A stretch of DNA of 64,000 nt from Anaerococcus ihuae (GTDB lineage: Bacteria > Bacillota > Clostridia > Tissierellales > Peptoniphilaceae). Position 1 is the stretch's first letter. Each line of letters begins with the position of its first letter. The stretch covers positions 1,035,436 to 1,099,435 of the forward strand of contig NZ_CAKMRU010000001.1 of the NCBI RefSeq assembly GCF_928368155.1, read 5' to 3'. Positions 43,751-53,895 of this stretch are shown in pieces. A model generated the notes under the pieces. The model worked only from the letters and a program-made list of their open reading frames with translations, did not search any database and had not been told where the DNA came from. Both the position numbers and the translations under genes were made by a program.

Positions 43751-44956
43751 TCACCCCTTAATTTCTTCTAACAATGTTTCAAGTGCCTTGTTGAATTGGT
43801 CATCTTCATCAAGTTTTTCAATGTCCAAAGCCTTGTCTTCATTTTTATTTTCAACTTCTATATCTGGTTTTACACCAATTTTGTGAATTTTTGTTTTATT
43901 TGGTGTAAAATATTCGCTAATTGTAATTTTTACCCCAGATCCATCATCAAGTGGGAAAAGTTTTTGAACAATCCCCTTGCCAAAAGAAGTTTTTCCAACA
44001 ATTTTTGCCCTATTTCTATCCTTAAAAGCTCCAGCCAAAATTTCAGACGCTGAGGCAGAATTTTCATTAATAAGAACAGTCATAGGAGTCTTGTCCATTT
44101 CCTTATCACTTTTTTCAACTATTTTTTCACCTTTTTTGTCAACAGTTGAAACAATTACACCCTCATCCAAAAATGTATCAGCAATTGCAAGACAAACATC
44201 AAGATTTCCACCAGGATTGTTTCTAAGATCCATAACAATACCTTCAGCGCCTGCATCTTTAACAGCCTTTAATTCCTTGGCAAATTCTTCCTTAGTAACA
44301 TCTTCAAATTGTTTAAGCTTAATATATCCAATTTTTTTATCATCTTTTTCTACAATTTTGCTTTCAACAGTATCAACTTTGACATCGGCTCTTTCAACTT
44401 CAATATCTTTTTCCTCAGCCTTGCCCTCATCATTTTTTCTTAGAACAGTAATTTTGACCTTTTCGCCAACATTACCCCTGATTTTTGATACAGCCTCTTC
44501 CAATTGCTCAGAAGAATAAGACACATCATCAACCTTGGTTATAAAATCTCCAACCTTAATACCAGCTTTTTTTGCAGGAGATTCATCAAAAACAGAAATC
44601 GCCTTGATATATCCTTCTTCACTGGCTTGGACAGCCACACCAATACCAGCATATTTCCCATTAACATCTTCCATAAGTTTATCAAATTCATCTTTAGTAT
44701 AATAAGCAGTATAAGGATCGCCCAAGTTTTCAAACATACCCTTCAAAGATCCGTCATACAATTGTTTATCATCATAATCAAAAAGAAAATTTTCATCAAT
44801 CAATTCCTTCATAGCTTCCATTTGAGCCATATGCTTTTGATTATCTTTAGAAATTAGAGGATTGTCCTTAGACGAATTTTTACCAAGAGTAAAACCCGTA
44901 AAGCCAATACCAATAACCAATAAAAAGGCCAATAAAACCTTACCAATTTTTTTCAT
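43751..44956 (-). CDS. ctpA: C-terminal processing peptidase (S41 family)
   Basis: The 401-residue exported serine protease has a signal/anchor segment (residues 5-24), a PDZ domain (about 95-175, GIGVAVQASEEGYIKAI) and the S41 catalytic domain with Ser in NENSASASEI (about 295) and Lys in GKTSFGKGIVQ (about 321). It trims membrane or wall proteins outside the cell. It is upstream of mgtE in a two-gene unit. Confidence 0.94.
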   Translation of the reverse strand: MKKIGKVLLAFLLVIGIGFTGFTLGKNSSKDNPLISKDNQKHMAQMEAMKELIDENFLFDYDDKQLYDGSLKGMFENLGDPYTAYYTKDEFDKLMEDVNGKYAGIGVAVQASEEGYIKAISVFDESPAKKAGIKVGDFITKVDDVSYSSEQLEEAVSKIRGNVGEKVKITVLRKNDEGKAEEKDIEVERADVKVDTVESKIVEKDDKKIGYIKLKQFEDVTKEEFAKELKAVKDAGAEGIVMDLRNNPGGNLDVCLAIADTFLDEGVIVSTVDKKGEKIVEKSDKEMDKTPMTVLINENSASASEILAGAFKDRNRAKIVGKTSFGKGIVQKLFPLDDGSGVKITISEYFTPNKTKIHKIGVKPDIEVENKNEDKALDIEKLDEDDQFNKALETLLEEIKG

Positions 44957-45081
44957 AATACCTCCAATTAAAATTTAAAAGCCCAAAAAAAGCTTTTATT
45001 AAAATAAAATACCTATCAGTATTCTTATATTTTAACACATCTAAAGCTTTTTTTAAATAAAGGAAATTTTCCAATAAAAAA

Positions 45082-45101
45082 CTGGAAAAATATTTTTCCA
45101 G
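45082..45101 (-). terminator. Terminator after the DJ-1/PfpI gene
   Basis: CTGGAAAAATATTTTTCCAG is a 20-bp palindrome. On the minus strand it is followed by TTTTTTATT. Confidence 0.8.
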
Positions 45102-45109
45102 CCTAATTT

Positions 45110-45694
45110 TTAATACTTAAAAGAAAAATAATTTTCAATAAAATCTTGTTGGATTCCAGGTTTTAATTTTTCTTTCGCATCATTTCCTAAAATTTTTTCT
45201 ATCAATTTAAAAGACAAATAAATACTTGCACTGGCCCCTCTTGATGTTAAGATATGAGAATCTTGGGCTACAAGCTGGTCTTTTTCATATTTTCCAATAT
45301 TTTTTAAATCACCTTCTACACTTGGATGAGAAACCACTCTTTTATCAGAAACAATTCCTGCTCTTTCAAGAACAATCGGTCCTGCACAAATTGCAGCAAT
45401 TATTTTCTCATTTTTATCAAAATTTTTAACTATATCAATAACCCTTTGGTCATCCCTTAATCTTTCAGCACCCTTTGTTCCTCCTGGAATATAAAGGGAA
45501 TTATAATCATCCAAATTAATATCATCAAGCAATTTATCAGCCTTAACAATAATTTGATGAGAACCATTAACAAAAAAATCATTTTTTATAGAAACAGTGT
45601 CAACAAAAATACCAACACGTCTAAGGTAATCAACAATAGTTAAAGCCTCAACCTCCTCAAAACCATCCGCCAAAAAAACTAAAACTTTATCCAT
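45110..45694 (-). CDS. DJ-1/PfpI family protein
   Basis: The 194-residue protein begins KVLVFLADGFEEVEALTIVD, the hallmark of DJ-1/ThiJ proteins. The nucleophile elbow is AAICAGPIVLERAG, with Cys at about 100 and the upstream Glu (FEEVE) at about 15. These proteins act as deglycases, chaperones or oxidative-stress sensors; the exact activity cannot be told. It is monocistronic, with GGAGG before the ATG. Confidence 0.9.
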   Translation of the reverse strand: MDKVLVFLADGFEEVEALTIVDYLRRVGIFVDTVSIKNDFFVNGSHQIIVKADKLLDDINLDDYNSLYIPGGTKGAERLRDDQRVIDIVKNFDKNEKIIAAICAGPIVLERAGIVSDKRVVSHPSVEGDLKNIGKYEKDQLVAQDSHILTSRGASASIYLSFKLIEKILGNDAKEKLKPGIQQDFIENYFSFKY

Positions 45695-45763
45695 AAATTC
45701 CTCCTAATAAAAATATACCCTAAATATGATTTTAAATACTTATTTTAAAAATATACAAAAATT

Positions 45764-45799
45764 TGAGATTTCTCCGCTCGCTAAACTCGGTCGAGATGT
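45764..45799. repeat. Dispersed repeat fragment
   Basis: Only TGAGATTTCTCCGCTCG and CTCGGTCGAGATG remain, the end of the core module. It lies between the DJ-1 gene and the adhesin. Confidence 0.6.
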
Positions 45800-45839
45800 T
45801 TCTTTAAATAAATACTTTTGTGTATTTTGGCATGAAAAA

Positions 45840-45872
45840 AACCCCTCCATCCGTATTGCGGATTTTGGGGTT
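45840..45872 (-). terminator. Terminator after the adhesin gene
   Basis: On the minus strand AACCCC...GGGGTT with an inner ATCCG/CGGAT stem is followed by seven T. It is strong, with an unusually GC-rich stem for this genome. Confidence 0.75.
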
Positions 45873-45956
45873 CAGTTCAAAAGTGCTTGTCATTATTTAT
45901 GAAAAACTCATTAACATCCTAATATAATATTAAAAATGTTTTATATTACTTAAAAT

Positions 45957-48900
45957 TTATTTATTCTTTCTTTTTTTGCTTACTACCAATCCACCAATTG
46001 AAGCAGACAAAGTAGCAATTATTCCAGATAATGAACTTACACCTGTTTGAACATTATAAGATGTTGATGATGGTTTTACATATTTTACTTTATATATATC
46101 ATCATTTGTTTTATTTTCTTTTACTATTTTTTTATCAGTTTCATTATTATTAGATGGTTTTTCTTGTTTTCTAGGTTTTTGTAATTCTGTCCAAGGTGTT
46201 ACTATTTTTTCATAAACGTAAGTTATTTCTTGTTTTACACCTGGTTTAAAGTTACCTGTTGTACTTTCACCTTTTTCGTTGTAGCTTGGATCTTCTACTG
46301 GATTTTCTGTTCTTACAAATTTGAAGCCATCTTTTTCAGCTTTGCCTGTTGTGTAAGACATGTCTTTTGTTCCATCACTTACTTTGCCATCTACTACTTC
46401 TCTTTTGATTACTTTTCCATTTTCATCTTTTGTGATGTAGATATGGTGTTCTTGGAAGGATCCCTTTTCTTCAACTGGTTTAGATGGTTCCAAAGGTGTC
46501 CATGGTGTCTCTATTTTTTCATAAACATAAGTTATTTCTTGTTTTACTCCTGGTTTGAATTTTCCTGTTGTACTTTCACCTTGTTCGTTGTAACTTGGGT
46601 TTTCTATTGGATTTTCTGTTCTTACAAACTCAAAGCCGTCTTTTTCTTTCTTACCAGTTTCGTAAGTCATGTCTTTTGTTCCACCACTTACATCACCGTT
46701 TTCTACTTCACGTTTGATTTCTTTGCCATTTTTATCTTTTGTAATATAGATATGGTGTTCTTGGAATTTTCCTGTTTCTTCGATTGGTGTCCAATCATTT
46801 TGTGTTTTTACATATACATAAGTCTTTTCTAAAGTTTTTCCTGGTACATAGTTTTCTGATTCTAGAGTAGTTTCTGAATTGTATTTGTAACCATCTTTAG
46901 GTTGTTGAGCTGTGCTAATTTTTTCATTGCTATAACCTTCTTTTGCTGGTTCACCTTCTTTAGGATTGTTTACTGTATAATCTGTTGAAATTTCTTTTCC
47001 ATCTTTATCTACTGTCTTGTAGATATGGTGTTCAATGAATCTTCCTGGTTGTTTTACATATTCATATGTTACAGCTAGTTCTTTATCTTCAACGTAGTTT
47101 CCTGATTGAACTTCTTTTCCATCTTTGCTGATTGTTACTTCGTCTGAACCTTTATCTGCTGTTACTTTTGTGAATACATAACCGTCTTTATCAACTTTTG
47201 ATGATGTGTAGGATTCTTTTTTTGTTCCCTCTGTTGATTTTCCTGGTTTTGTTATTGTCTTGTCTTCAATTACATTTCCTTCAAAGTCTAATGTTTTATA
47301 TACGTGAGTTTCTTTGAAGGAACCTTTCTTTTCTGTTTTTTGATAAATGTAAGTTACTTCTAACTTCTCGCCATTTACATAGTTTCCAGTTGTTTCTGCA
47401 CCTTTTGAATCGAATTTTACTCCTAGTTTTGCAGATTGATCATTTGTTGCCTTTACTTCAGTTAGAGTGTAACCATCTCTATCGATTTTAGATGTTTTGT
47501 AGGAATCTTCATCAATACCTTTTGTTTCATCTTTATTAACAGTATCATCTGTAGATATTACATTTCCCTTTTCATCTACTGTTTGGTAAATATGGTGTTC
47601 TTGGAATTTTCCGCTTGTTATATCTCTTTCATAGATATAAGTAACTTCTTTAGTTTTGCCAGGTTCGTAGTTTCCACGAGCAATAGTTCCATCTTCATTA
47701 TATACTGGGTTTTCTACTAATTTATCTGTATCAACTTTTATAAATTTGAAATCATCAATTACATTTTTGCTTGTAAAGTATTTGTCGTAATCGTGACCTT
47801 CAGTTTTGTTTGAATGAAGAGTAAATGTCTTATCTTCTTGAAGTACGCCATCTACTTTTGTGTAGTAAACGTGATGTTCTTTGAAGTAACCAATTTTATC
47901 GCCTTGTGCTTCAGTATCTCCTTCTGTCGTTACAATATTGTTATCCATTATATGGAATCTAGTTCCATCACCATAAAGAGTTGCTCTTGAGTATACGTTG
48001 TTTCCAGTCTTGCTTGGTGCAGCAGTGGATGTAACTGTAACAATATATGGACTGTCAATATTATCATGACGTAGTTTGTCATCTCCATTTTCAGCAAATG
48101 TGATTTCAATACCGCCATCTCTAAAAACTGTTTTTACCACGGTTTCTTCATCTGTTTGTACTGGATTTTCTATAATCGCAGATGGAACATCAGTGCCTGC
48201 AGGTAGTTTTTGAATTGTTACTTTTGTGTTTTCTTCCGTATAGTTCACATCAGAAGGAGATCCATCAGGTGTTATTCCGTCGATAAACATAGCAACTTTA
48301 CCAGTAGCCCAGTTTCTATTAGATGTGGTGATAGTTTTTGAATCAGGGTTTATATAAAATACTTGAGTATATTCACCGGTTTTAGGATCAAATTCAGTAA
48401 ATTGACTCATACCATTAAGCTTATCGCCAGTGTAAAATGGTTTGCCATATTGAACATTAATATTGTGTTCATCTACTGTATCTCCTAATGCAATAGAGAT
48501 TTTTTCATCTGTTTTGTTATTAGGAACTTTTGTCTTATCAATATAAGCAAAACCCTTAACAGATACAACTACATTTCTTTCATCATTAATATTTTCGTTG
48601 AAAGTGTATTTAATAGTGCTTCTGTCAACTCTCACACCATCGGCAACAACTTTTCCGTCGATATCGATAGGATATTCATTTTCGTGATCCGGTTCAATTC
48701 CCTTTAAAGATAGGTTATCTGAAAGGTCAATTGTAAAGTAATCTCCTGCCTTTGTTCCCTTTGGAGATGTGAAAGATACTTCCCAACCAATTGCTTCACC
48801 AGCGTCTGGTTTTACAGTTCCCTTTGTTTCGTGTCCTTCTTCTGTTAAGGCAACATATTTGCTTTGAACATCATTAGATACATCTTTTGCTTCTCTAGTT

Positions 48901-49345
48901 TCCTCTGCTGATACAGCTTCTGGTTTAGAATCTTCAGCCATTTCAAGTTCTGAAGCATTTTCTTCTTTTTTATCTTCTTCACTTGCTTCTTGTGGAGTTA
49001 ATTCTTCACTTGATTTTTCTTCTACTGGAGCTTCTTGTGTTTGTTTTTCTTCTGTTGTTTTTTCTTCTACTGATTCTTCAACAGGTGTTTCTATATTTTC
49101 TATTTTTTCTTCTTCAGCTACATTTTCATTATTTGTTATAGCTTCTTCTTTAGTTTCTGCTTCTTCTGCTACTACTTGACTATTACTATCAAGTTCAGCA
49201 GCTTCAACGGAAGATGGAGATACTAAAAGTGCGTATCCAAGCATACAAGAAACTAATCCCATTGATAATTTTCTTGTTGCGTATTTTGGTTTCTTTTTAG
49301 AACCATTTAACTTTTTTTCTTCAATGATTTTTTTAAAAATGTCAT
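45957..49345 (-). CDS. Repeat-containing LPXTG-like surface adhesin, start region frameshifted
   Basis: The open frame encodes over 1,100 residues: a YSIRK-like signal (YATRKLSMGLVSCMLGYALL), a Glu/Ser-rich segment, an Ig-like adhesin region (about 140-460), and six repeats of about 85-100 residues starting G-x-F-x-E-H-H-x-Y. It ends in a wall-sorting signal with NVQTG instead of LPXTG, a hydrophobic helix and SKKRKNK. The good start (ATG 49345 with AGGAGG) is in a different frame. Adding one A to the A7 tract at 49328-49334 would join it as MTFLKKIIEEKKLNG. As it stands, translation could begin only at 49262, without the signal head. The gene may be phase-variable. Confidence 0.85.
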
Positions 49346-49630
49346 TTTTTTCCTCCTGGATTTAATTCACATATAAAACTACTTATAGAACATATGCTTA
49401 TAAAATCTTGTAAAGATTGATATATTTAAATCAAATACTATCAATTCCTAAAGTTATTTTATTTGTTTTTGATTATAAATCAATAGAAATTTGAGAAATA
49501 TTTATCGTTTTATTTATATTTTTATTTATTTTGCCTAATAAAATGAATAATTCTAAATTATTATTGATTTTATTTCAAATTTAAATTAAATTTTATTTAC
49601 AAATATAAAAATCTTCCATAATATATAAAA

Positions 49631-49658
49631 AAACAGGCCCTCATTTGAGAGCCTGTTT
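49631..49658 (-). terminator. Terminator-like hairpin downstream of the truncated surface gene
   Basis: AAACAGGC (49631-49638) pairs with GCCTGTTT (49651-49658), with inner CTC/GAG; T-runs follow on both strands. The rest of 49346-49736 is AT-rich and must include the adhesin promoter; no gene is seen. Confidence 0.7.
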
Positions 49659-49736
49659 AAATTTAAGAAAAATCAAATAAATATTTAAGATCAGGAATCA
49701 ATCAAGGTTCCCCTCAGTCAATCAATTTTTCAAAAA

Positions 49737-50020
49737 TTATTTTCTTTTCTTTTTCTTAGAAGCAAATAATCCACCTATAGCTGCTGTTAAAGTTGCTAAA
49801 GTACCTGCAAGTGATTCTACACCTGTTTGAACATTGTCAGATTTTCCACTAGCATTTCTACCTACATTAACTTTTTTAGATTTTCTATCAGCTTCTGTTG
49901 TCTCTTGAACAACAAGTTTTGATCCTTCGATCGTATTTATTGATCCATCTGGATAAGTTAAAGTTGCAGTTCCATTATCAGCTACAACTACCTTAGTAGC
50001 TTTTGGAAAGGTGATCTCAG
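49737..50020 (-). pseudogene. C-terminal fragment of a Rib-like surface protein
   Basis: The minus-strand frame of about 95 codons has no start. It reads EITFPKATKVVVADNGTATL, then TYPDGSINTI (the end of a Rib/alpha-like repeat), a spacer, and DNVQTGVESLAGTLATLTAA with a final SKKKKRK. The sorting motif NVQTG is the same as in the adhesin at 45957. The coding sequence stops being recognisable at 50019, exactly where the end of a dispersed repeat (AGCCTGTTGACAAACTAA) begins, so the repeat truncated or replaced the gene. Confidence 0.8.
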
Positions 50021-50248
50021 CCTGTTGACAAACTAAAATTTGACAATTTCGAGCAGATAAACAACCGTTGATTTCGCTTGTTTATCCCGATTTATCGTAC
50101 GTAGTGAGTGGAGAAATCTCACGAGATCTCCGTGCGTTCGTTTCACTCACACTAAAACATATTTTCTTTGCAAATGTCTCCGTGCTTTCGCACTTAATTT
50201 TAGGGATAAATGTGTAAAATCAATGCACATTTATCTGCTCGAGATGGG
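50019..50248. repeat. Dispersed repeat copy, long form
   Basis: Begins with the GACAAACTAA end type, then TTTCGAGCAGATAAACAACC, GAGAAATCTCACGAGATCTC, CGTGCGTTCGTTTCACTCAC, a hairpin CTTTCGCAC region and GGGATAAATGTG. Ends GCTCGAGATGGG. It abuts the truncated surface gene. The IS110 target here is altered (GAGATCTCCGTGCG, two bases missing). Confidence 0.75.
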
Positions 50249-50367
50249 TGTTGGTTTTATTTGATTTATTACTGAAGGTCTGATTTTTCTGATATTTGAG
50301 TTTGATTAATTTTTTTCTAATCATTTTAATAACACAAACGTTAGCCATTAAATGAATATCCATCTTA

Positions 50368-50493
50368 CCCATCTCGACTAAACGTAACGAAGTGAAGTGC
50401 ATGGAGAGATCTCTTTTTTTATTTTCGCCAAAGGTTAGGTTTTATTTTTAGATAAATTTAATACAGAGATCTCTCGGCTGGTCTCGAGATGGG
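50368..50493. repeat. Dispersed repeat copy, short form with empty IS110 target
   Basis: CCCATCTCGA and TCTCGAGATGGG bound the copy. CATGGAGAGATCTC (50400-50413) is an intact IS110 target. The internal part differs from other copies. The remainder of the gap up to uvrA (50494-50646) is AT-rich without genes. Confidence 0.65.
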
Positions 50494-50646
50494 TTTTGCT
50501 TTGTTTACTTTAATTGTAGGGTAAGTTTTTATTTTTTTGGCTCTATTTTAATTAAGTTCACACTTTATCTACAATCTGTGCCCTTTTTATGGTCTTTTTT
50601 TCTATATATTTTATACTAATAGGTTTATATATTATAGTAATAAGTT

Positions 50647-53460
50647 TTATAAGATTTTTTTAAGAAATTGCCCTGTATAAGATTTTTTGCATTTTGCTAT
50701 TTCTTCTGGACTTCCTGTTACTAGAAGTTCTCCTCCGCCATCTCCTCCTTCGGGTCCTAGGTCTATTATGTGGTCGGCGACTTTTATTACGTCAAGGTTG
50801 TGTTCTATTACTACTACTGTATTATTTTGGTCGACTAATCTGTTTAAAACTTCTATTAATTTATGAACATCTGCCATATGAAGACCTGTTGTTGGTTCGT
50901 CTAAAATATATAGAGTTTGGCCCGTGGATCTTTTTGCAAGCTCGCTTGCAAGTTTTACTCTTTGGGCTTCTCCTCCGGAAAGTTCTGTTGATGGTTGGCC
51001 GATTTTTATATAGCCAAGTCCTACATCATAAAGTGTTTGCAATTTTCTTACTATTGATGGGTGGTTTTCGAAAAATTTTAAGGCTTCTTCTACTGTCATA
51101 TCCAATACTTCAGATATATTTTTTCCCTTGTATTTTACTTCTAGGGTTTCCCTATTATATCTTTGGCCGTGACAAACTTCGCACGGAACGTAGACATCTG
51201 GCAAAAACATCATGTCAACTTTTATGGTCCCATCGCCCTTACATGCCTCACACCTTCCACCTTTTACATTAAAGGAAAATCTTCCCTTATCAAAGCCTTT
51301 CATTTTTGCCTCTGTTGTAATTGCAAAAACATCTCTGATATTGTCAAATAATTTGGTGTAGGTTGCAGGATTTGACCTTGGTGTCCTTCCTATTGGGGAT
51401 TGGTCAATGGAAATTATTTTGTCAATTTGTTCAACGCCTTCGATTGAATCGTGTTTTCCTGGGTGGGTTTTGGATTTATTTAATTTTTTTGTGATTGACT
51501 TATATAAAATTTCATTTACTAGGGAAGATTTCCCTGATCCTGATACTCCTGTTACTGCTGTAAAGGTTGATAGAGGAAATTTTACATCAATTCCTTTTAA
51601 ATTATTTTGTCTGGCGTTTTTTACTTCTATATATTTGTCCCATTTTCTTCTTTCTTTTGGTACTGGGATTTTTTCTTTTCCTGAAAGATAGGCGCCTGTA
51701 ATTGATTTTTTGCATTTTTTTATATCGGAAAGAGATCCTTTTGCTACAATTTCTCCTCCATGAACTCCTGCTTTTGGTCCAATATCTACAAGAAAATCTG
51801 CAGCTTTCATGGTATCTTCGTCGTGTTCTACTATTATTAGTGTATTTCCTATATCGGTTAAATTTCTTAATGATTTTATTAATTTATTATTGTCTCTTTG
51901 GTGAAGTCCGATTGATGGTTCGTCCAAAACATAGCAAACTCCAACAAGGCCTGAGCCGATTTGGGTTGCAAGTCTTATTCTTTGGCTTTCTCCTCCGGAA
52001 AGGGTTGATGCTGCTCTTGAAAGTGAAAGATAGCCAAGTCCTACGTCTTGTAAAAATTTGATTCTTGCCTTTATTTCTTTTATTATTAGTTCGGCAATTT
52101 TTTCTTTCATTGGGGAAAGTTTCAAATTATCAAAAAATTCTATGCCTTTGTCGACTGACATATCTGCAATTTCTGAAATTGATTTGCCGTCAACTTTTAT
52201 AGCTAAAATTTCATCTTTTAATCTTTGTCCGTGACAAGTTTTACATTCTTCCTCGCTCATAAATCCTCTCATTCTTTTCTTTTGAGCGTCTGAATTTGTT
52301 CTTTCGTACCTGTCGGATAGGTTTTTGATTGCTCCTTCAAAATGTCCTGTATAATTTTTTCTTCCTGAAAAATGACTGTCAAAAGTAAAGGAAACTTCTT
52401 TTTTTGTTCCGTACAAAATTTCATCAATCATTTTTTTGGGAGCATTTTTGATTGGCTCATCAATGGAAAATTTGTGATTTTTGGCTATGGCCTTAATCAT
52501 TTCGTTATAATAAGTTCCTTTTCCGCTTGTGGCGTATGGGTCGATGGCCCCCTCATTTATGGAAAGATTTTTGTCGGGAATTACAAGTTCAGGGTCAATT
52601 TGCAAATGAAATCCAAGTCCGTTACATTCAGGACACATGCCTTGGGGAGCGTTGAAGGAGAACATATTAGGTGTAATTTCTGGAAGGGAAATGTGACCTT
52701 CTGGGCAGGCAAGTTTTGATGAAAGGATAAAATCTTCTCCGTCCAAAACATTTATTTCTACAAGTCCATCTGTAAGTTCAAGGGCAGTTTCTAAGGAATC
52801 GGAAAGTCTTGAATTTATTCCTTCTTTTATTACAATCCTATCTACAATTATTGAAATATCGTGTTTTTTTGTTTTTGAAAGTTCAATTTCTTCTTCTAGA
52901 TCATACCTTTCGCCGTCAATCATCACCCTAACATATCCCATTTTTTGGATATTTTGAAGTTTCTTTTTGTGTTGACCTTTTTGGGCCCTTACTACTGGTG
53001 CAAGGATTTGGATTCTTGTTTTTTCTTCAAGTTTTAAAATCCTATCAACCATTTGGTCAATTGATTGTGCCTCAATTTTTTTGCCACAAACTGGGCAATA
53101 AGCATCTCCAATTCTTGCAAACAAAAGTCTATAATAATCGTAAATTTCTGTTACGGTTGCAACTGTTGATCTGGGATTTCTGTTGGTTGTTTTTTGGTCG
53201 ATTGAAATTGATGGGGAAAGTCCTTCGATTGAATCGACATCTGCCTTGTCCAAATTTCCCAAAAATTGTCTGGCATAGGACGATAAACTTTCTACATATC
53301 TTCTTTGACCTTCGGCATAAATTGTGTCAAAAGCCAAGGTGGACTTTCCCGATCCGGAAAGTCCAGTAAATACAATCATTTTATCTCGAGGGAGGGTAAG
53401 ATCAATATTTTTTAAATTATTGGTCCTCGCCCCCTTTATTACTATTTTATTTTCACTCAT
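50647..53460 (-). CDS. uvrA: Excinuclease ABC subunit A
   Basis: The 937-residue dimeric ATPase searches DNA for bulky lesions. It has two ABC modules: Walker [10 protein letters not shown] (about 32-40) and GVSGSGKSS (about 640), signatures [12 protein letters not shown] and [12 protein letters not shown]. Zinc sites are [15 protein letters not shown] and [15 protein letters not shown]. UvrB lies 435 bp upstream; dispersed repeats occupy the gap, so the two may be separately transcribed. Confidence 0.97.
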   Translation of the reverse strand: MSENKIVIKGARTNNLKNIDLTLPRDKMIVFTGLSGSGKSTLAFDTIYAEGQRRYVESLSSYARQFLGNLDKADVDSIEGLSPSISIDQKTTNRNPRSTVATVTEIYDYYRLLFARIGDAYCPVCGKKIEAQSIDQMVDRILKLEEKTRIQILAPVVRAQKGQHKKKLQNIQKMGYVRVMIDGERYDLEEEIELSKTKKHDISIIVDRIVIKEGINSRLSDSLETALELTDGLVEINVLDGEDFILSSKLACPEGHISLPEITPNMFSFNAPQGMCPECNGLGFHLQIDPELVIPDKNLSINEGAIDPYATSGKGTYYNEMIKAIAKNHKFSIDEPIKNAPKKMIDEILYGTKKEVSFTFDSHFSGRKNYTGHFEGAIKNLSDRYERTNSDAQKKRMRGFMSEEECKTCHGQRLKDEILAIKVDGKSISEIADMSVDKGIEFFDNLKLSPMKEKIAELIIKEIKARIKFLQDVGLGYLSLSRAASTLSGGESQRIRLATQIGSGLVGVCYVLDEPSIGLHQRDNNKLIKSLRNLTDIGNTLIIVEHDEDTMKAADFLVDIGPKAGVHGGEIVAKGSLSDIKKCKKSITGAYLSGKEKIPVPKERRKWDKYIEVKNARQNNLKGIDVKFPLSTFTAVTGVSGSGKSSLVNEILYKSITKKLNKSKTHPGKHDSIEGVEQIDKIISIDQSPIGRTPRSNPATYTKLFDNIRDVFAITTEAKMKGFDKGRFSFNVKGGRCEACKGDGTIKVDMMFLPDVYVPCEVCHGQRYNRETLEVKYKGKNISEVLDMTVEEALKFFENHPSIVRKLQTLYDVGLGYIKIGQPSTELSGGEAQRVKLASELAKRSTGQTLYILDEPTTGLHMADVHKLIEVLNRLVDQNNTVVVIEHNLDVIKVADHIIDLGPEGGDGGGELLVTGSPEEIAKCKKSYTGQFLKKIL

Positions 53461-53557
53461 TTATACCTCCGCAAATTTTCTTTCGTAGTTTATAGTATGT
53501 TAATTTAGAGTTATATTGGAATTTTAAAAACAAAGTAAATTAAAAGATAAACTTAAT

Positions 53558-53595
53558 CACGAGATCTCTCCACTCGCTTTGCTCGGTCGAGATGG
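53558..53595. repeat. Dispersed repeat fragment
   Basis: ACGAGATCTCTCCACTCGC and GCTCGGTCGAGATGG are the core-module end, as at 45764. Confidence 0.6.
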
Positions 53596-53753
53596 TACCT
53601 AGCTTGTTCTTTAATAAATCTTACTTTATTTCTAATTTTTTTATTATAAAATTAAATATTATTTTAATTCATATTTTTACGTTTAGCTTTTTATTTGCAA
53701 ACTCATATTTTAGGTAAATTCTAAATATGAAAAATAATTAAATTAGACTCTCA

Positions 53754-53830
53754 CCCATTTCGAGCGAACGTAGTGAGTCGAGAAATCTCATGAGATTTCT
53801 CTATACGTTAGTTTAACTCATTCGAATGGG
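53754..53830. repeat. Dispersed repeat copy, minimal form
   Basis: CCCATTTCGAGCGAACGTAG and TCATTCGAATGGG flank GAGAAATCTCATGAGATTTCTC, a 22-base near-perfect palindrome. This looks like the minimal hairpin unit of the family. It lies between uvrB and uvrA. Confidence 0.7.
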
Positions 53831-53895
53831 TTAGAGCTTGTTATATCTCTTATAAAAATATTACTTTATTCTACTTTTTTTAATATATTTAACTT

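Noticed and set aside
45840..45872. GC-rich hairpin as a lone CRISPR repeat or IS end
   Set aside because: Position after the adhesin stop with a T-run on the minus strand makes it a terminator; no second copy seen.
46230..46832. 200-codon plus-strand frame inside the adhesin
   Set aside because: Repeat-derived antisense of the tandem adhesin repeats, Phe/Cys-rich and without a ribosome site.
50220..50402. 60-codon minus-strand frame
   Set aside because: Lies across dispersed repeat sequence; no ribosome site, no conservation expected.
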